From contig JBGAUL010000024.1 in the NCBI GenBank assembly GCA_044228685.1, positions 1-64,000 of the forward strand: 64,000 nt of DNA, given 5' to 3'. The notes below the pieces were generated by a model, which saw only the letters and a list, made by a program, of their open reading frames with translations, was not told the origin of the DNA and searched no databases. The stretch comes from JBBATK01 sp044228685 (GTDB taxonomy: Bacteria > Bacteroidota > Ignavibacteria > Kapaibacteriales > NICIL-2). The translations under genes were made by a program, and so were the position numbers. Of the stretch, positions 8,472 to 15,965 are shown one piece after another (position 1 is the stretch's first letter; the number at the start of each line of letters is the position of its first letter).

Positions 8472-9929
8472 CTACAATTTTGGGAACCACAAGAGTGTAA
8501 AACGAGGAAGCGAGAAGAAGGTCGAGATATTCGACTTTACCGGAGCGCCGGTTGCCTTTGGGAATAACAAACGATCTTCTGATTTCAGGAAGAAGTCCAC
8601 GCGCCATTCCCCGCCCGGAGCGAAGAGTCCGATGCTCGTCTTGATATTAGCAAACAAACCCAAACCACCGCACAGACCAATGACGGTTGTGTTGTAGCCA
8701 TAAACCGGATTTACTCGACCCAATGACAACGAGTCGTCTTTAACGCCGTCACCACCATCATATGCATTGAAAAATGTGCAGACACCACCGGTGAGGTAGA
8801 AGACAACCCTGCTATATGGATTCCAGAGGTACTTCACTCCAAGCTCAGCTGTTTGGTGAACATTGGCATATTGCTGACCATTTGCATTGCTGGTGGGATT
8901 ACGCAGCACTTTCTTGTTCTTCGTGTAGATATACGCAGCTTCAACCATGAATCGGTCGGAAAATTCATAATTGATTGCACCACCATAAGAGAACACACCT
9001 TCGTATGAAAACGAACGCGCATCTGTGGCTCCGGAGTCGGTTTGGGCTTCTACGATAGTATTGGTTGTCAAGACCGGACCAAAGCCGAGCTTCTTGAGAT
9101 ATGGATGATCCGGTTCTTCCTCATTTGATTGAGCATGAAGAGGCTGCAAAGCCACTAACAGGACAAACAGCATGAGAGTAAAGAATCGGCGGGCATTTTC
9201 TGTAGTCATGGATACTATTTCTTCCGTTGAACAGTTACGAATGAGCGCAATTTTCTCGGCTACAAAGCGAACAAATGAAGGTTCATTGCGCTTACCGCGG
9301 TGTGGCACAGGTGTGATGTATGGTGCGTCGGTCTCAATCATGAAGCGGTCAGCCGGTACTGCGGCAACGACGCTATCGAGAGTTGATTTCTTAAATGTGA
9401 CGTTTCCGGTAAAAGAAACGTGAAAACCGACATCCAAAGCACGCTGTAACACGGATTCATCACTTGAAAAGCAGTGAAGAACGCCGCGGAGAGAGCCATC
9501 CTGCTCTTCTTGCAAGATACGCAGAATGTCATCATCCGACTCGCGGTTATGGACGATCACCGGCAGCTTCCGTCGCTTGGCAACACGCAATTGCTCGCGA
9601 AAAAAGAGCTTTTGCTGCTCCCGAGGGGCAAAATCGTAGTAATAGTCGAGACCTATCTCACCGATAGCCACAACCCGTTGCTGCACAGATTCTCGTTCAA
9701 CCCTCTCGATATGCTCCATCGTCAGATTTGCCACAGAATGCGGATGAATGCCAATTCCGCGGTAGAGCCGAGGGTCAGAATCCACTAATCGCTGTAATTC
9801 GTCAAATCCCGAGGGTTCGATAGAGGGAATGACGATAGCTTCCAAACCGGCCTCCCAGGCTCGTTCGAGCACTTCGGGACGGTCGGGATTGAATACTTCG
9901 GCATCGATATGACTATGGGTGTCGATCAC
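8472..9929 (-). CDS. TatD-family metal-dependent nuclease fused to an outer-membrane beta-barrel-like protein
   Basis: Residues 1 to about 252 are a complete TatD hydrolase: VIDTHSHID metal motif at the N-terminus, GEIGLDYYYD, VIVHNRESDDD, LHCFSS and IETDAPYITP, ending TTENARRFF, where TatD proteins normally stop. With no stop codon the frame continues into MLFVLLVALQPLHAQS, a textbook signal peptide, then about 200 residues of barrel-like strands (AINYEFSDRFMVEAAYIY, VVFYLTGGV) ending LLWFPKL. The start is a GTG at 9929 that gives the canonical TatD N-terminus; an ATG at 9992 is possible. Internal ATGs at 9209, preceded by GGAAGAA, and at 9173 could start the second product separately. It heads the operon with upp and eamA. 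Confidence 0.85.
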   Translation of the reverse strand: MIDTHSHIDAEVFNPDRPEVLERAWEAGLEAIVIPSIEPSGFDELQRLVDSDPRLYRGIGIHPHSVANLTMEHIERVERESVQQRVVAIGEIGLDYYYDFAPREQQKLFFREQLRVAKRRKLPVIVHNRESDDDILRILQEEQDGSLRGVLHCFSSDESVLQRALDVGFHVSFTGNVTFKKSTLDSVVAAVPADRFMIETDAPYITPVPHRGKRNEPSFVRFVAEKIALIRNCSTEEIVSMTTENARRFFTLMLFVLLVALQPLHAQSNEEEPDHPYLKKLGFGPVLTTNTIVEAQTDSGATDARSFSYEGVFSYGGAINYEFSDRFMVEAAYIYTKNKKVLRNPTSNANGQQYANVHQTAELGVKYLWNPYSRVVFYLTGGVCTFFNAYDGGDGVKDDSLSLGRVNPVYGYNTTVIGLCGGLGLFANIKTSIGLFAPGGEWRVDFFLKSEDRLLFPKATGAPVKSNISTFFSLPRFTLLWFPKL

Positions 9930-10032
9930 GTGAATTCCAAAACGTATGGCATCGGTTCCTATTGAGCCACAACAATAAAATATTTCGTACAAATACGATG
10001 TCTGACAGCAGTGTTATCTTTGCCTCCCCCAA

Positions 10033-11211
10033 TTGTACATGCACCTTTTTCGCTGCTTCATCTGGAGTCGTAAAAGCGCAGGAATTGTTTGTTTCACGTG
10101 TTTGAATCTTCGATTGCGTTCAACAGTCGCTGAAATCAATCGCTCGGCATTGCTGTCGAATCTCCACATTATTCGTGGACGAGCACCGGGCGCAGCTCTC
10201 ATGGCAATGGTCAAGGCAAATGCCTATGGTCATGGCATGATCGATGTCGCACGTCTCATCGAATCTGAAACCGACATGTTCGGCGTCGCAGTCATGTACG
10301 AAGGGGTAACGCTGAGACTGGCACGCATCACCAAACCAATTGTCGTGATGATGCCGCCGGATATCTATGATGCAGAAAAATTCTGCGAGTGCGATCTGCA
10401 GATGGTCGCTTGCTCGCTCGACATCATGCGAGATTTCGATGCGGAAGCTCGTCGTCAGAACGTTCATCTAAAGGCTCATCTCTACGTCGATACCGGCATG
10501 CGTCGCGACGGCATCGAGTGCTCTGAGGCAGTGGCCTTCATGACGGATTGTAAGCAATTCAAGAACATTGAAGTCGTAGGCATCTGTACACACTTTGCCA
10601 GTAGCGATGATCTGGACAAGGAATTCACTCTTCACCAACTGAGTCTGTTCCACTCTTGTCTGGAAGAGTTACGCGCAGCGGGATTCACCTTCCGCTACGT
10701 GCATGCAGCCAACAGCGGTGCGCTCTTCCATCATCCGGCAGCACATTTCAATTTGATTCGAAGCGGCCTTTCACTTTACGGCATTGCGCCGCAGAATGTG
10801 ACTGACAGCGGACTCAAGCCTGTACTGACCTTGCGTACACGGGTTAACGCATTGCGTCGCATACAGGCGGGAGAGTCAGTGAGCTACGGACGACGCTATT
10901 TCAGCGACAAAGCCACGACCATCGCCACCATTCCGATTGGCTATGGAGATGGATATTCACGCATTCTGACATCGCAGGCGCATTGTCTGCTGCATGGCAA
11001 GCGCTTCCCCGTTGTGGGAGCGATCTGCATGGACGAATGCATGATTGATGTCGGTGATGAACAAGTTCGTCTTGGCGACGATGTCGTGCTGATTGGTCGT
11101 CAAGGCAGCGAAGAAATAACAGCATGGGAATTGGCTCATACGATGAATACCATTCCATACGAGGTAACCTCAATGATTACCTCGCGTGTTCCACGAATCG
11201 TGACCGACTAG
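10033..11211 (+). CDS. alr: Alanine racemase
   Basis: This PLP enzyme makes D-alanine for peptidoglycan. The PLP lysine lies in AMVKANAYGHG (residue 61 from this start), and the second catalytic region SVSYGRRYFSD is followed by IATIPIGYGDGYSR. CMDECMIDVG and the C-terminal TMNTIPYEVTSMITSRVPR are typical. Family similarity begins only at RSTVAEINRSAL (residue 29), so the true start may be a TTG at 10114, giving MRSTVAEIN; the first 27 residues look unrelated. It is followed 12 bp later by scpA. Confidence 0.93.
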   Translation: MYMHLFRCFIWSRKSAGIVCFTCLNLRLRSTVAEINRSALLSNLHIIRGRAPGAALMAMVKANAYGHGMIDVARLIESETDMFGVAVMYEGVTLRLARITKPIVVMMPPDIYDAEKFCECDLQMVACSLDIMRDFDAEARRQNVHLKAHLYVDTGMRRDGIECSEAVAFMTDCKQFKNIEVVGICTHFASSDDLDKEFTLHQLSLFHSCLEELRAAGFTFRYVHAANSGALFHHPAAHFNLIRSGLSLYGIAPQNVTDSGLKPVLTLRTRVNALRRIQAGESVSYGRRYFSDKATTIATIPIGYGDGYSRILTSQAHCLLHGKRFPVVGAICMDECMIDVGDEQVRLGDDVVLIGRQGSEEITAWELAHTMNTIPYEVTSMITSRVPRIVTD

Positions 11212-11223
11212 GAGCTATTTTAC

Positions 11224-11823
11224 ATGGCTGGAGACGCACTACGTAAACCGACAAGCCTGGAAATGTATACGATCAAACTTCCCAATTTCGAGGGACCGCT
11301 TGACCTCCTCCTGTTTTTTATTAAACGGGATGAACTGGATATCTATGATATCCCCATCGGTCGAATTACCCGGGAATTCCTCGAGTACATCCGCTTGATG
11401 CAACTCTTTGATCTTGAACTGGCCGGCGAATTCCTCGTCATGGCTTCCAGTTTGATGCAGATCAAGGTAAAAATGCTGCTGCCAAAGGAAGTCAACGAGC
11501 AAGGCGAAGAATTACCGGGCGAAGATCCGCGCGCTGAACTCGTGAAGCAACTCTTGCAGTATTCGCAATACAAAGAGATCTCACGCGATTTCGCATCGCG
11601 TGAAGAAGCACAGCGCTACACCTACTATCGTCAAGTGTTCGATGCCGACGAAAAGGCAAACACCGATGAAGTGTATCGCAATGCCACGCTGTTCGATCTT
11701 CTTGCGGCATTCAAGAAAGCATTGGAGCGTCGTCCGGAGCAGATCACTCTGCACACCGTTCAGCTCTACCCAATTACCATCGAAGAGCAAACCGAGAACA
11801 TCCTCGTGCGATTGCGCCAGTAA
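11224..11823 (+). CDS. scpA: Chromosome segregation protein ScpA, C-terminally short
   Basis: ScpA is the kleisin that bridges the SMC heads with ScpB during chromosome condensation. The N-terminal kleisin domain is intact: YTIKLPNFEGPLDLLLFFIK, IYDIPIGRITREFLEYI, and LAGEFLVMASSLMQIKVKMLLP. The product stops at 199 residues in IEEQTENILVRLRQ, while ScpA proteins normally continue through a C-terminal winged helix to about 240-270 residues. The next codons, in the same frame after the TAA at 11821, still resemble the very end of that domain. The winged helix binds the SMC cap, so function may be impaired unless the C-terminus is supplied another way. It sits between alr and scpB, as expected for a real locus. 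Confidence 0.9.
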   Translation: MAGDALRKPTSLEMYTIKLPNFEGPLDLLLFFIKRDELDIYDIPIGRITREFLEYIRLMQLFDLELAGEFLVMASSLMQIKVKMLLPKEVNEQGEELPGEDPRAELVKQLLQYSQYKEISRDFASREEAQRYTYYRQVFDADEKANTDEVYRNATLFDLLAAFKKALERRPEQITLHTVQLYPITIEEQTENILVRLRQ

Positions 11824-12084
11824 CGTATTTTGATTTTTGTGACCCTCGTTGGCGATAAACCACGACTCTATGAGAATTTTGAAGACATCGAAATCGTTCC
11901 CTATGAAGACATCATCGAGACGAAGTTGTTGGAAGAAGTTCTGCATCCATTGCACATCACAAGTTCGGACGACGCGCCGGACGAACAGATTGCCGTGAGC
12001 GAGTCTGACACACAGAGTTCATTACCCGAGCAGGATGCTCCGTCTGAAAACTCCGAGAATGGCGACAACGCTATCGAAGAGTGA
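11824..12084 (+). pseudogene. In-frame remnant of the ScpA C-terminus
   Basis: These codons follow the scpA stop in the same frame. They read IFVTLVGDKPRLYENFEDIE, which resembles the last strand pair of the ScpA winged helix (usually a vvTFLALLEL helix then an FgdI strand). An acidic Ser/Glu/Asp-rich tail of about 40 residues then ends at a TAG... triplet boundary at 12084. About 25-30 residues of helix expected between the two parts are absent, so this looks like a deletion plus a stop rather than a single point mutation. Any initiation here would need a TTG or GTG without a clear ribosome-binding site. Confidence 0.6.
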
Positions 12085-12120
12085 TAGTTCTGCTCAAAAT
12101 CTTACAACCCGAGACCTGAT

Positions 12121-13296
12121 ATGCGACATACTCCATTCTTTCTAACGCTTTCACGTGAATCTCAACGTAGTAGCATTGAAGCATTGATCTTTGCTAGCGA
12201 TGAAGCACTGAACATTCGCACGCTGTACAAAATCCTCATCCTTGAAGAAGGTGTGCAGAGTCCGGCAGAAGCCGCTGCTCAGCAAGAGGAAACTCCGGGC
12301 GAAGTCCAGGAAATTCTTGAAGCTGCAAAAGCCGGCGATGAATCAAGCGAGGAACAAGAAGTTGCATCAGAATCTCCGGCACCTTCATCAAAAAAGAAGA
12401 GCGGTTTGCCTGATCTTGGCGAACTCACAACGTTGGTCAATGAACTCGTTCAAGAAATCAACGCCGATCTCTCAGCAACCGAGCGTCCATATCGCATTGT
12501 ACGTATTGCCGGCGGCTATCAATTCGCTACCATCTCTGAATTCGGTGAGGTTGTAGCTCGCCTGCTGAAAGCACGCACACGTCGTCGCTTGTCGCAAGCA
12601 GCTCTGGAAGCACTCGCGATCATTGCCTACAAACAGCCAATCTCCAAACCGGAGATCGAGGCGATTCGCGGTATCAATTCAAACGAAGTGATCAATTCAC
12701 TCGTCGAGAAGAATCTCGTCAATCTTGCCGGTCGTTCAGATGCCCCGGGTAAACCGCTGCTCTACGGAACAACCGACGATTTCCTTCGCATGTTCGGTCT
12801 GCACTCCGTCAAAGACTTACCAAAACTCCGCGAATTGGATGATCTGTTTCAGAACAAAGCAGCTGAGCTTGCTAGCGGACTCGACATTTCCGTGAAAACA
12901 AGTTCCGGCGAGCTGCTCGAGAAGATCCAGTCAATGGTCGACAACGAGCACAAGATGGAACAAGTGGAACGCGAGAACAACGAACGCTCTGCTCAGGAAT
13001 CACATGACGTTCAAGAGTTGCTCGACAATAGCGAGAAGGAAGAATTGGAGTTTGAAGATGATGGCGTCACAGACTCAGAGAGTAATTCTAATATCAATTC
13101 AGATTCGGACAATGACTCGGAAGCCGAGGGCGATGACGTTGTTGACGCACTCTCAGACGAAGGCGGCGACGAAATAGAGGATGAGATTGAAGATCGTGAT
13201 GTTGACGACGAACTCGAAGCCGAAGCTGAACTTGTGGTCGATGAGGCCAACGACGACGACTCTCAAGACGAAGCGTCTGATGAGGATGAGGTCTGA
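12121..13296 (+). CDS. scpB: Chromosome segregation protein ScpB with acidic extensions
   Basis: ScpB dimers bind ScpA in the SMC condensin complex. The first winged helix begins SSIEALIFASDEALNIRTLYKIL. It is interrupted by an insert of about 55 residues rich in Glu, Ala and Ser (residues 45-98). The second part is canonical: PYRIVRIAGGYQFAT, RRRLSQAALEALAIIAYKQP, ISKPEIEAIRGINS, and a C-terminal GKPLLYGTTDDFLRMFGL. After residue 260 comes a long acidic tail of Asp, Glu and Ser that makes the protein 391 residues, about twice the usual length. The order scpA-scpB is conserved in bacteria. Confidence 0.93.
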   Translation: MRHTPFFLTLSRESQRSSIEALIFASDEALNIRTLYKILILEEGVQSPAEAAAQQEETPGEVQEILEAAKAGDESSEEQEVASESPAPSSKKKSGLPDLGELTTLVNELVQEINADLSATERPYRIVRIAGGYQFATISEFGEVVARLLKARTRRRLSQAALEALAIIAYKQPISKPEIEAIRGINSNEVINSLVEKNLVNLAGRSDAPGKPLLYGTTDDFLRMFGLHSVKDLPKLRELDDLFQNKAAELASGLDISVKTSSGELLEKIQSMVDNEHKMEQVERENNERSAQESHDVQELLDNSEKEELEFEDDGVTDSESNSNINSDSDNDSEAEGDDVVDALSDEGGDEIEDEIEDRDVDDELEAEAELVVDEANDDDSQDEASDEDEV

Positions 13297-13353
13297 GTAA
13301 AAGATTTTGACGAAGTAACGTGCTATTGAATTATCTAAACTGTTTGAACCCTT

Positions 13354-14118
13354 ATGCAACTTCACAACTTTGAGCGTGGTCTTCGCGACCGTGTAGCACT
13401 CGTCACCGGAGCCGCCCTTGGCAACGGCCGAGCATTTTGCGAACGTCTTGCAGAAGAAGGTGCTCACATCGCCATTGCAGATATTGCTGACGCTTCAGAA
13501 ACGGTCGAGGTTGTCAAGGGAATTACTCCGCACGTGAAAGCCTATCAAGGCGACCTCACGAATGAGCAAGAGGTAAACCGTATCGTGAATCAAGTCCGTG
13601 ATGAGTTTGGTCGCATCGACATTCTCATACACAACGTCGGTATCTACGAAGAAGAACCATTTGAGCTCTTGACTTTTAGTCAATGGCAGCGCATGATGCG
13701 AGTGAGTTTGGATTCTCTCTTTCTTACAGCACATGCCGTCATACCTGTGATGAAGCAAGAACAGTTCGGACGTATCATTACACTCTCATCAGACATCGTT
13801 TGGCTCGGCACTCCGTACCTCACCCACTACGCCACAGCGAAGATGGGCATGATTGGATTTACGCGATCGCTGGCAGCTGAAGTTGGAAAGTATGGTATCA
13901 CGGTGAACACCATCACGGTAGGCTTAACGGCAACACAGCGCGCATCTGACTCCCCTCTGTCAAGCTCTATTCTACAGCACATTCTACCGTCACAAAGCGT
14001 GCATCGCAACGACGAGCCACATGACATCGCAAACGTGGTGGCATTCCTCGCTCTTCCTGCATCAGGTATTATCACGGGTCAAACCATCAATGTTGATGGT
14101 GGAGTTGCGCGTCACTAA
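13354..14118 (+). CDS. Short-chain dehydrogenase/reductase
   Basis: A cytoplasmic NAD(P)-dependent oxidoreductase of the classical SDR family. The 254 residues show the cofactor loop VTGAALGNG (residues 18-26), the HNVG variant of the NNAG motif, the catalytic Ser in ITLSSDIVW, the YATAK catalytic Tyr/Lys motif, and the C-terminal ITGQTINVDGG typical of 3-oxoacyl-ACP-reductase-like members. The substrate is unknown. It stands 57 bp after scpB and may be cotranscribed. Confidence 0.9.
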   Translation: MQLHNFERGLRDRVALVTGAALGNGRAFCERLAEEGAHIAIADIADASETVEVVKGITPHVKAYQGDLTNEQEVNRIVNQVRDEFGRIDILIHNVGIYEEEPFELLTFSQWQRMMRVSLDSLFLTAHAVIPVMKQEQFGRIITLSSDIVWLGTPYLTHYATAKMGMIGFTRSLAAEVGKYGITVNTITVGLTATQRASDSPLSSSILQHILPSQSVHRNDEPHDIANVVAFLALPASGIITGQTINVDGGVARH

Positions 14119-14188
14119 GAAGATTCAAGCTAGGAAGATGTTGTCACAGTAATTCTCCGCTGAGTTCGCTAAGACTCCGCTGCTGTGC

Positions 14189-14719
14189 CTATTCGCAATG
14201 TCGAATTGCTTCGAACATGACAATCCCTGCCGCAACCGCAACGTTGAGAGAGTGCTTTACGCCGTGCATGGGGATGAGAATTGACTCGTCGCACAGCTCC
14301 AGTACTTCATCCGCTATTCCAACCAATTCATTACCAAGAACCAAGCAGCAAGGGAAATCACTGGACTTCAGCTCGGTATAGTCGCGAGCTTCTTTAGTTA
14401 ACTCAACTGCGATGATCTTCAATCCCTGTTCCTTACACGCTGCGATCGCCTCGTGCTCATGCTTGAAGTAGCGCCACGGCACTGTATCGACCGCGCCAAG
14501 CGCAGTCTTGGCGATCTCTGTACGTGGTGGATGAGGAGTGAATCCGCAGAGAATCAATTCGCTTACACCGGCAGCATCACAGGAACGAAAGATAGAGCCG
14601 ACATTGTACAAACTCCGAACATTTGAGAGCATGATGCTGAGCGGAAAGCGGGGCGCGCTCTTGACCGACTCCGGACTCAATCGCTGCTGCAAGATTTCGT
14701 CATGTCGAAGCTTATGCAT
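14189..14719 (-). CDS. SpoU/TrmH-family RNA 2'-O-methyltransferase
   Basis: This SAM-dependent enzyme probably methylates a ribose in tRNA or rRNA. The 176-residue protein carries the three SPOUT motifs: LSNVRSLYNVGSIFRSCDA (motif 1, with the catalytic Arg), CCLVLGNELVGI (motif 2) and ILIPMHGVKHSLNVAVAAGI (motif 3). There is no extra N-terminal RNA-binding domain. Its start overlaps the 3' end of the upstream aminotransferase gene by 8 bp, so it is translationally coupled. The exact nucleotide target cannot be read. Confidence 0.92.
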   Translation of the reverse strand: MHKLRHDEILQQRLSPESVKSAPRFPLSIMLSNVRSLYNVGSIFRSCDAAGVSELILCGFTPHPPRTEIAKTALGAVDTVPWRYFKHEHEAIAACKEQGLKIIAVELTKEARDYTELKSSDFPCCLVLGNELVGIADEVLELCDESILIPMHGVKHSLNVAVAAGIVMFEAIRHCE

Positions 14720-15959
14720 GAGCTAAAAGCTCCGGAATAACACTGCACAATCGCTTATACTCTTCTTCAGTGTTGAACACTTGTACTGCAACCCTCAGCA
14801 ACATGGATTGTCCAAATGGAAACACCGGGACTTCAATTCGATAATTGTCCCAAAGACGATCATGAATTTTTTGTGTGACTTCGAAGGTGACTTCGTCAGC
14901 CTTCATCGGCAACACCACACTTGCTAAGCTGGCGAGCATCGAGACAGGTGCTGGTTCCGGTTGAGGCAGTACTTCGAGCAGAAGCTGACGCGCTTTCAGA
15001 GCGAGTGAATTGTTATGCTGACGTACTCTCTCCGGTCCGAGTTTCTGGAAGAAATGCAAGCCATCAACAGCAGCCAGGTACGGACTCCAATCCTTTGTTC
15101 CAATGTAGTCGAAGGCAGTTGCATAACCTTGACGATAGCCGTGCGATGGCACCAGTGGCTGCGTCATTTCTTGCCTTTCACGCTTGGTGTACAAAAAGGC
15201 AGATCCTTTAGGCGCGAAGAGCCACTTGTGGAAATTTCCGGTGTACCAATCAGCGTCTAAATCACGAAGGTTGAGATCGAGCATACCGGGAGCATGTGCT
15301 CCGTCGATCATGATGGGAATGTTCCGTTCCTGACAATCACGAATGATATCCTTCACCGGAAATACAATTCCGGTTGGCGACGTGACATGATCTACCAACA
15401 CAAATCGTGTCTTGTCAGAAATAGCATCGCGAATGATCTGACGCACGACTTGTGCATCCGAAATCGGGAAAGGCACATCTACTTCACGATACTGAAAATT
15501 GTGTCGTTGACACACGTGCTGCATTGTTTGGCGAACAGCATTGTACACGTGCGTTGTGGTCAGCATCTCATCACCTGCCTGCAATTCATCTCCAAGTGAG
15601 TGGATGACGGTGCTCACACCTGTACTTGCATTCTCAACAAAAACAACGTCCTGATCATCTGCTCCAAGAAACTCAGCCAATTCAGCTGCCGCAGCTCGCA
15701 TTGCCGGCGGTAATATTCTCGTGACAAACTCAACGGGCTGTTGCTCCAAACGGTCTTGCCACTGTCGTTGAGCTTCGAGAACCTCAAGCGGTGTGGCTCC
15801 GAAGGAACCGTTGTTTAGGAAGGTCATGTCCTCTCGCAAACGCCAGTGACGACGTATGTTCTTCTCAAAAAATTCTTCTGCCATGTGATGTTCTTCTTCG
15901 TCTTTCGGTTTAACTGAAGTACTCTCTCTAACACTGCGCTCAATACTGAGCACAGACAT
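14712..15959 (-). CDS. Class V aminotransferase, isopenicillin-N-epimerase-like
   Basis: A PLP-dependent enzyme of the class V fold. DMTFLNNGSFGATPLEV near the N-terminus is the hallmark of the isopenicillin N epimerase/ergothioneine EgtE-like group. MIDGAHAPGMLDLNL and the PLP-lysine segment WYTGNFHKWLFAPKGSAFLY are clear. The substrate is unknown; no beta-lactam or ergothioneine genes are nearby. Similarity starts near residue 26, where an ATG at 15884 is preceded by GAAGAAGAAC, so the first 25 residues may not be translated. It begins 6 bp after the propeller gene and overlaps the methyltransferase gene. Confidence 0.88.
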   Translation of the reverse strand: MSVLSIERSVRESTSVKPKDEEEHHMAEEFFEKNIRRHWRLREDMTFLNNGSFGATPLEVLEAQRQWQDRLEQQPVEFVTRILPPAMRAAAAELAEFLGADDQDVVFVENASTGVSTVIHSLGDELQAGDEMLTTTHVYNAVRQTMQHVCQRHNFQYREVDVPFPISDAQVVRQIIRDAISDKTRFVLVDHVTSPTGIVFPVKDIIRDCQERNIPIMIDGAHAPGMLDLNLRDLDADWYTGNFHKWLFAPKGSAFLYTKRERQEMTQPLVPSHGYRQGYATAFDYIGTKDWSPYLAAVDGLHFFQKLGPERVRQHNNSLALKARQLLLEVLPQPEPAPVSMLASLASVVLPMKADEVTFEVTQKIHDRLWDNYRIEVPVFPFGQSMLLRVAVQVFNTEEEYKRLCSVIPELLAHA

Positions 15960-15965
15960 CTACTC

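Noticed and set aside
13011..13250. Serine-rich open frame opposite the scpB tail
   Set aside because: It is the complement of the Asp/Glu codons of ScpB and has no independent support.
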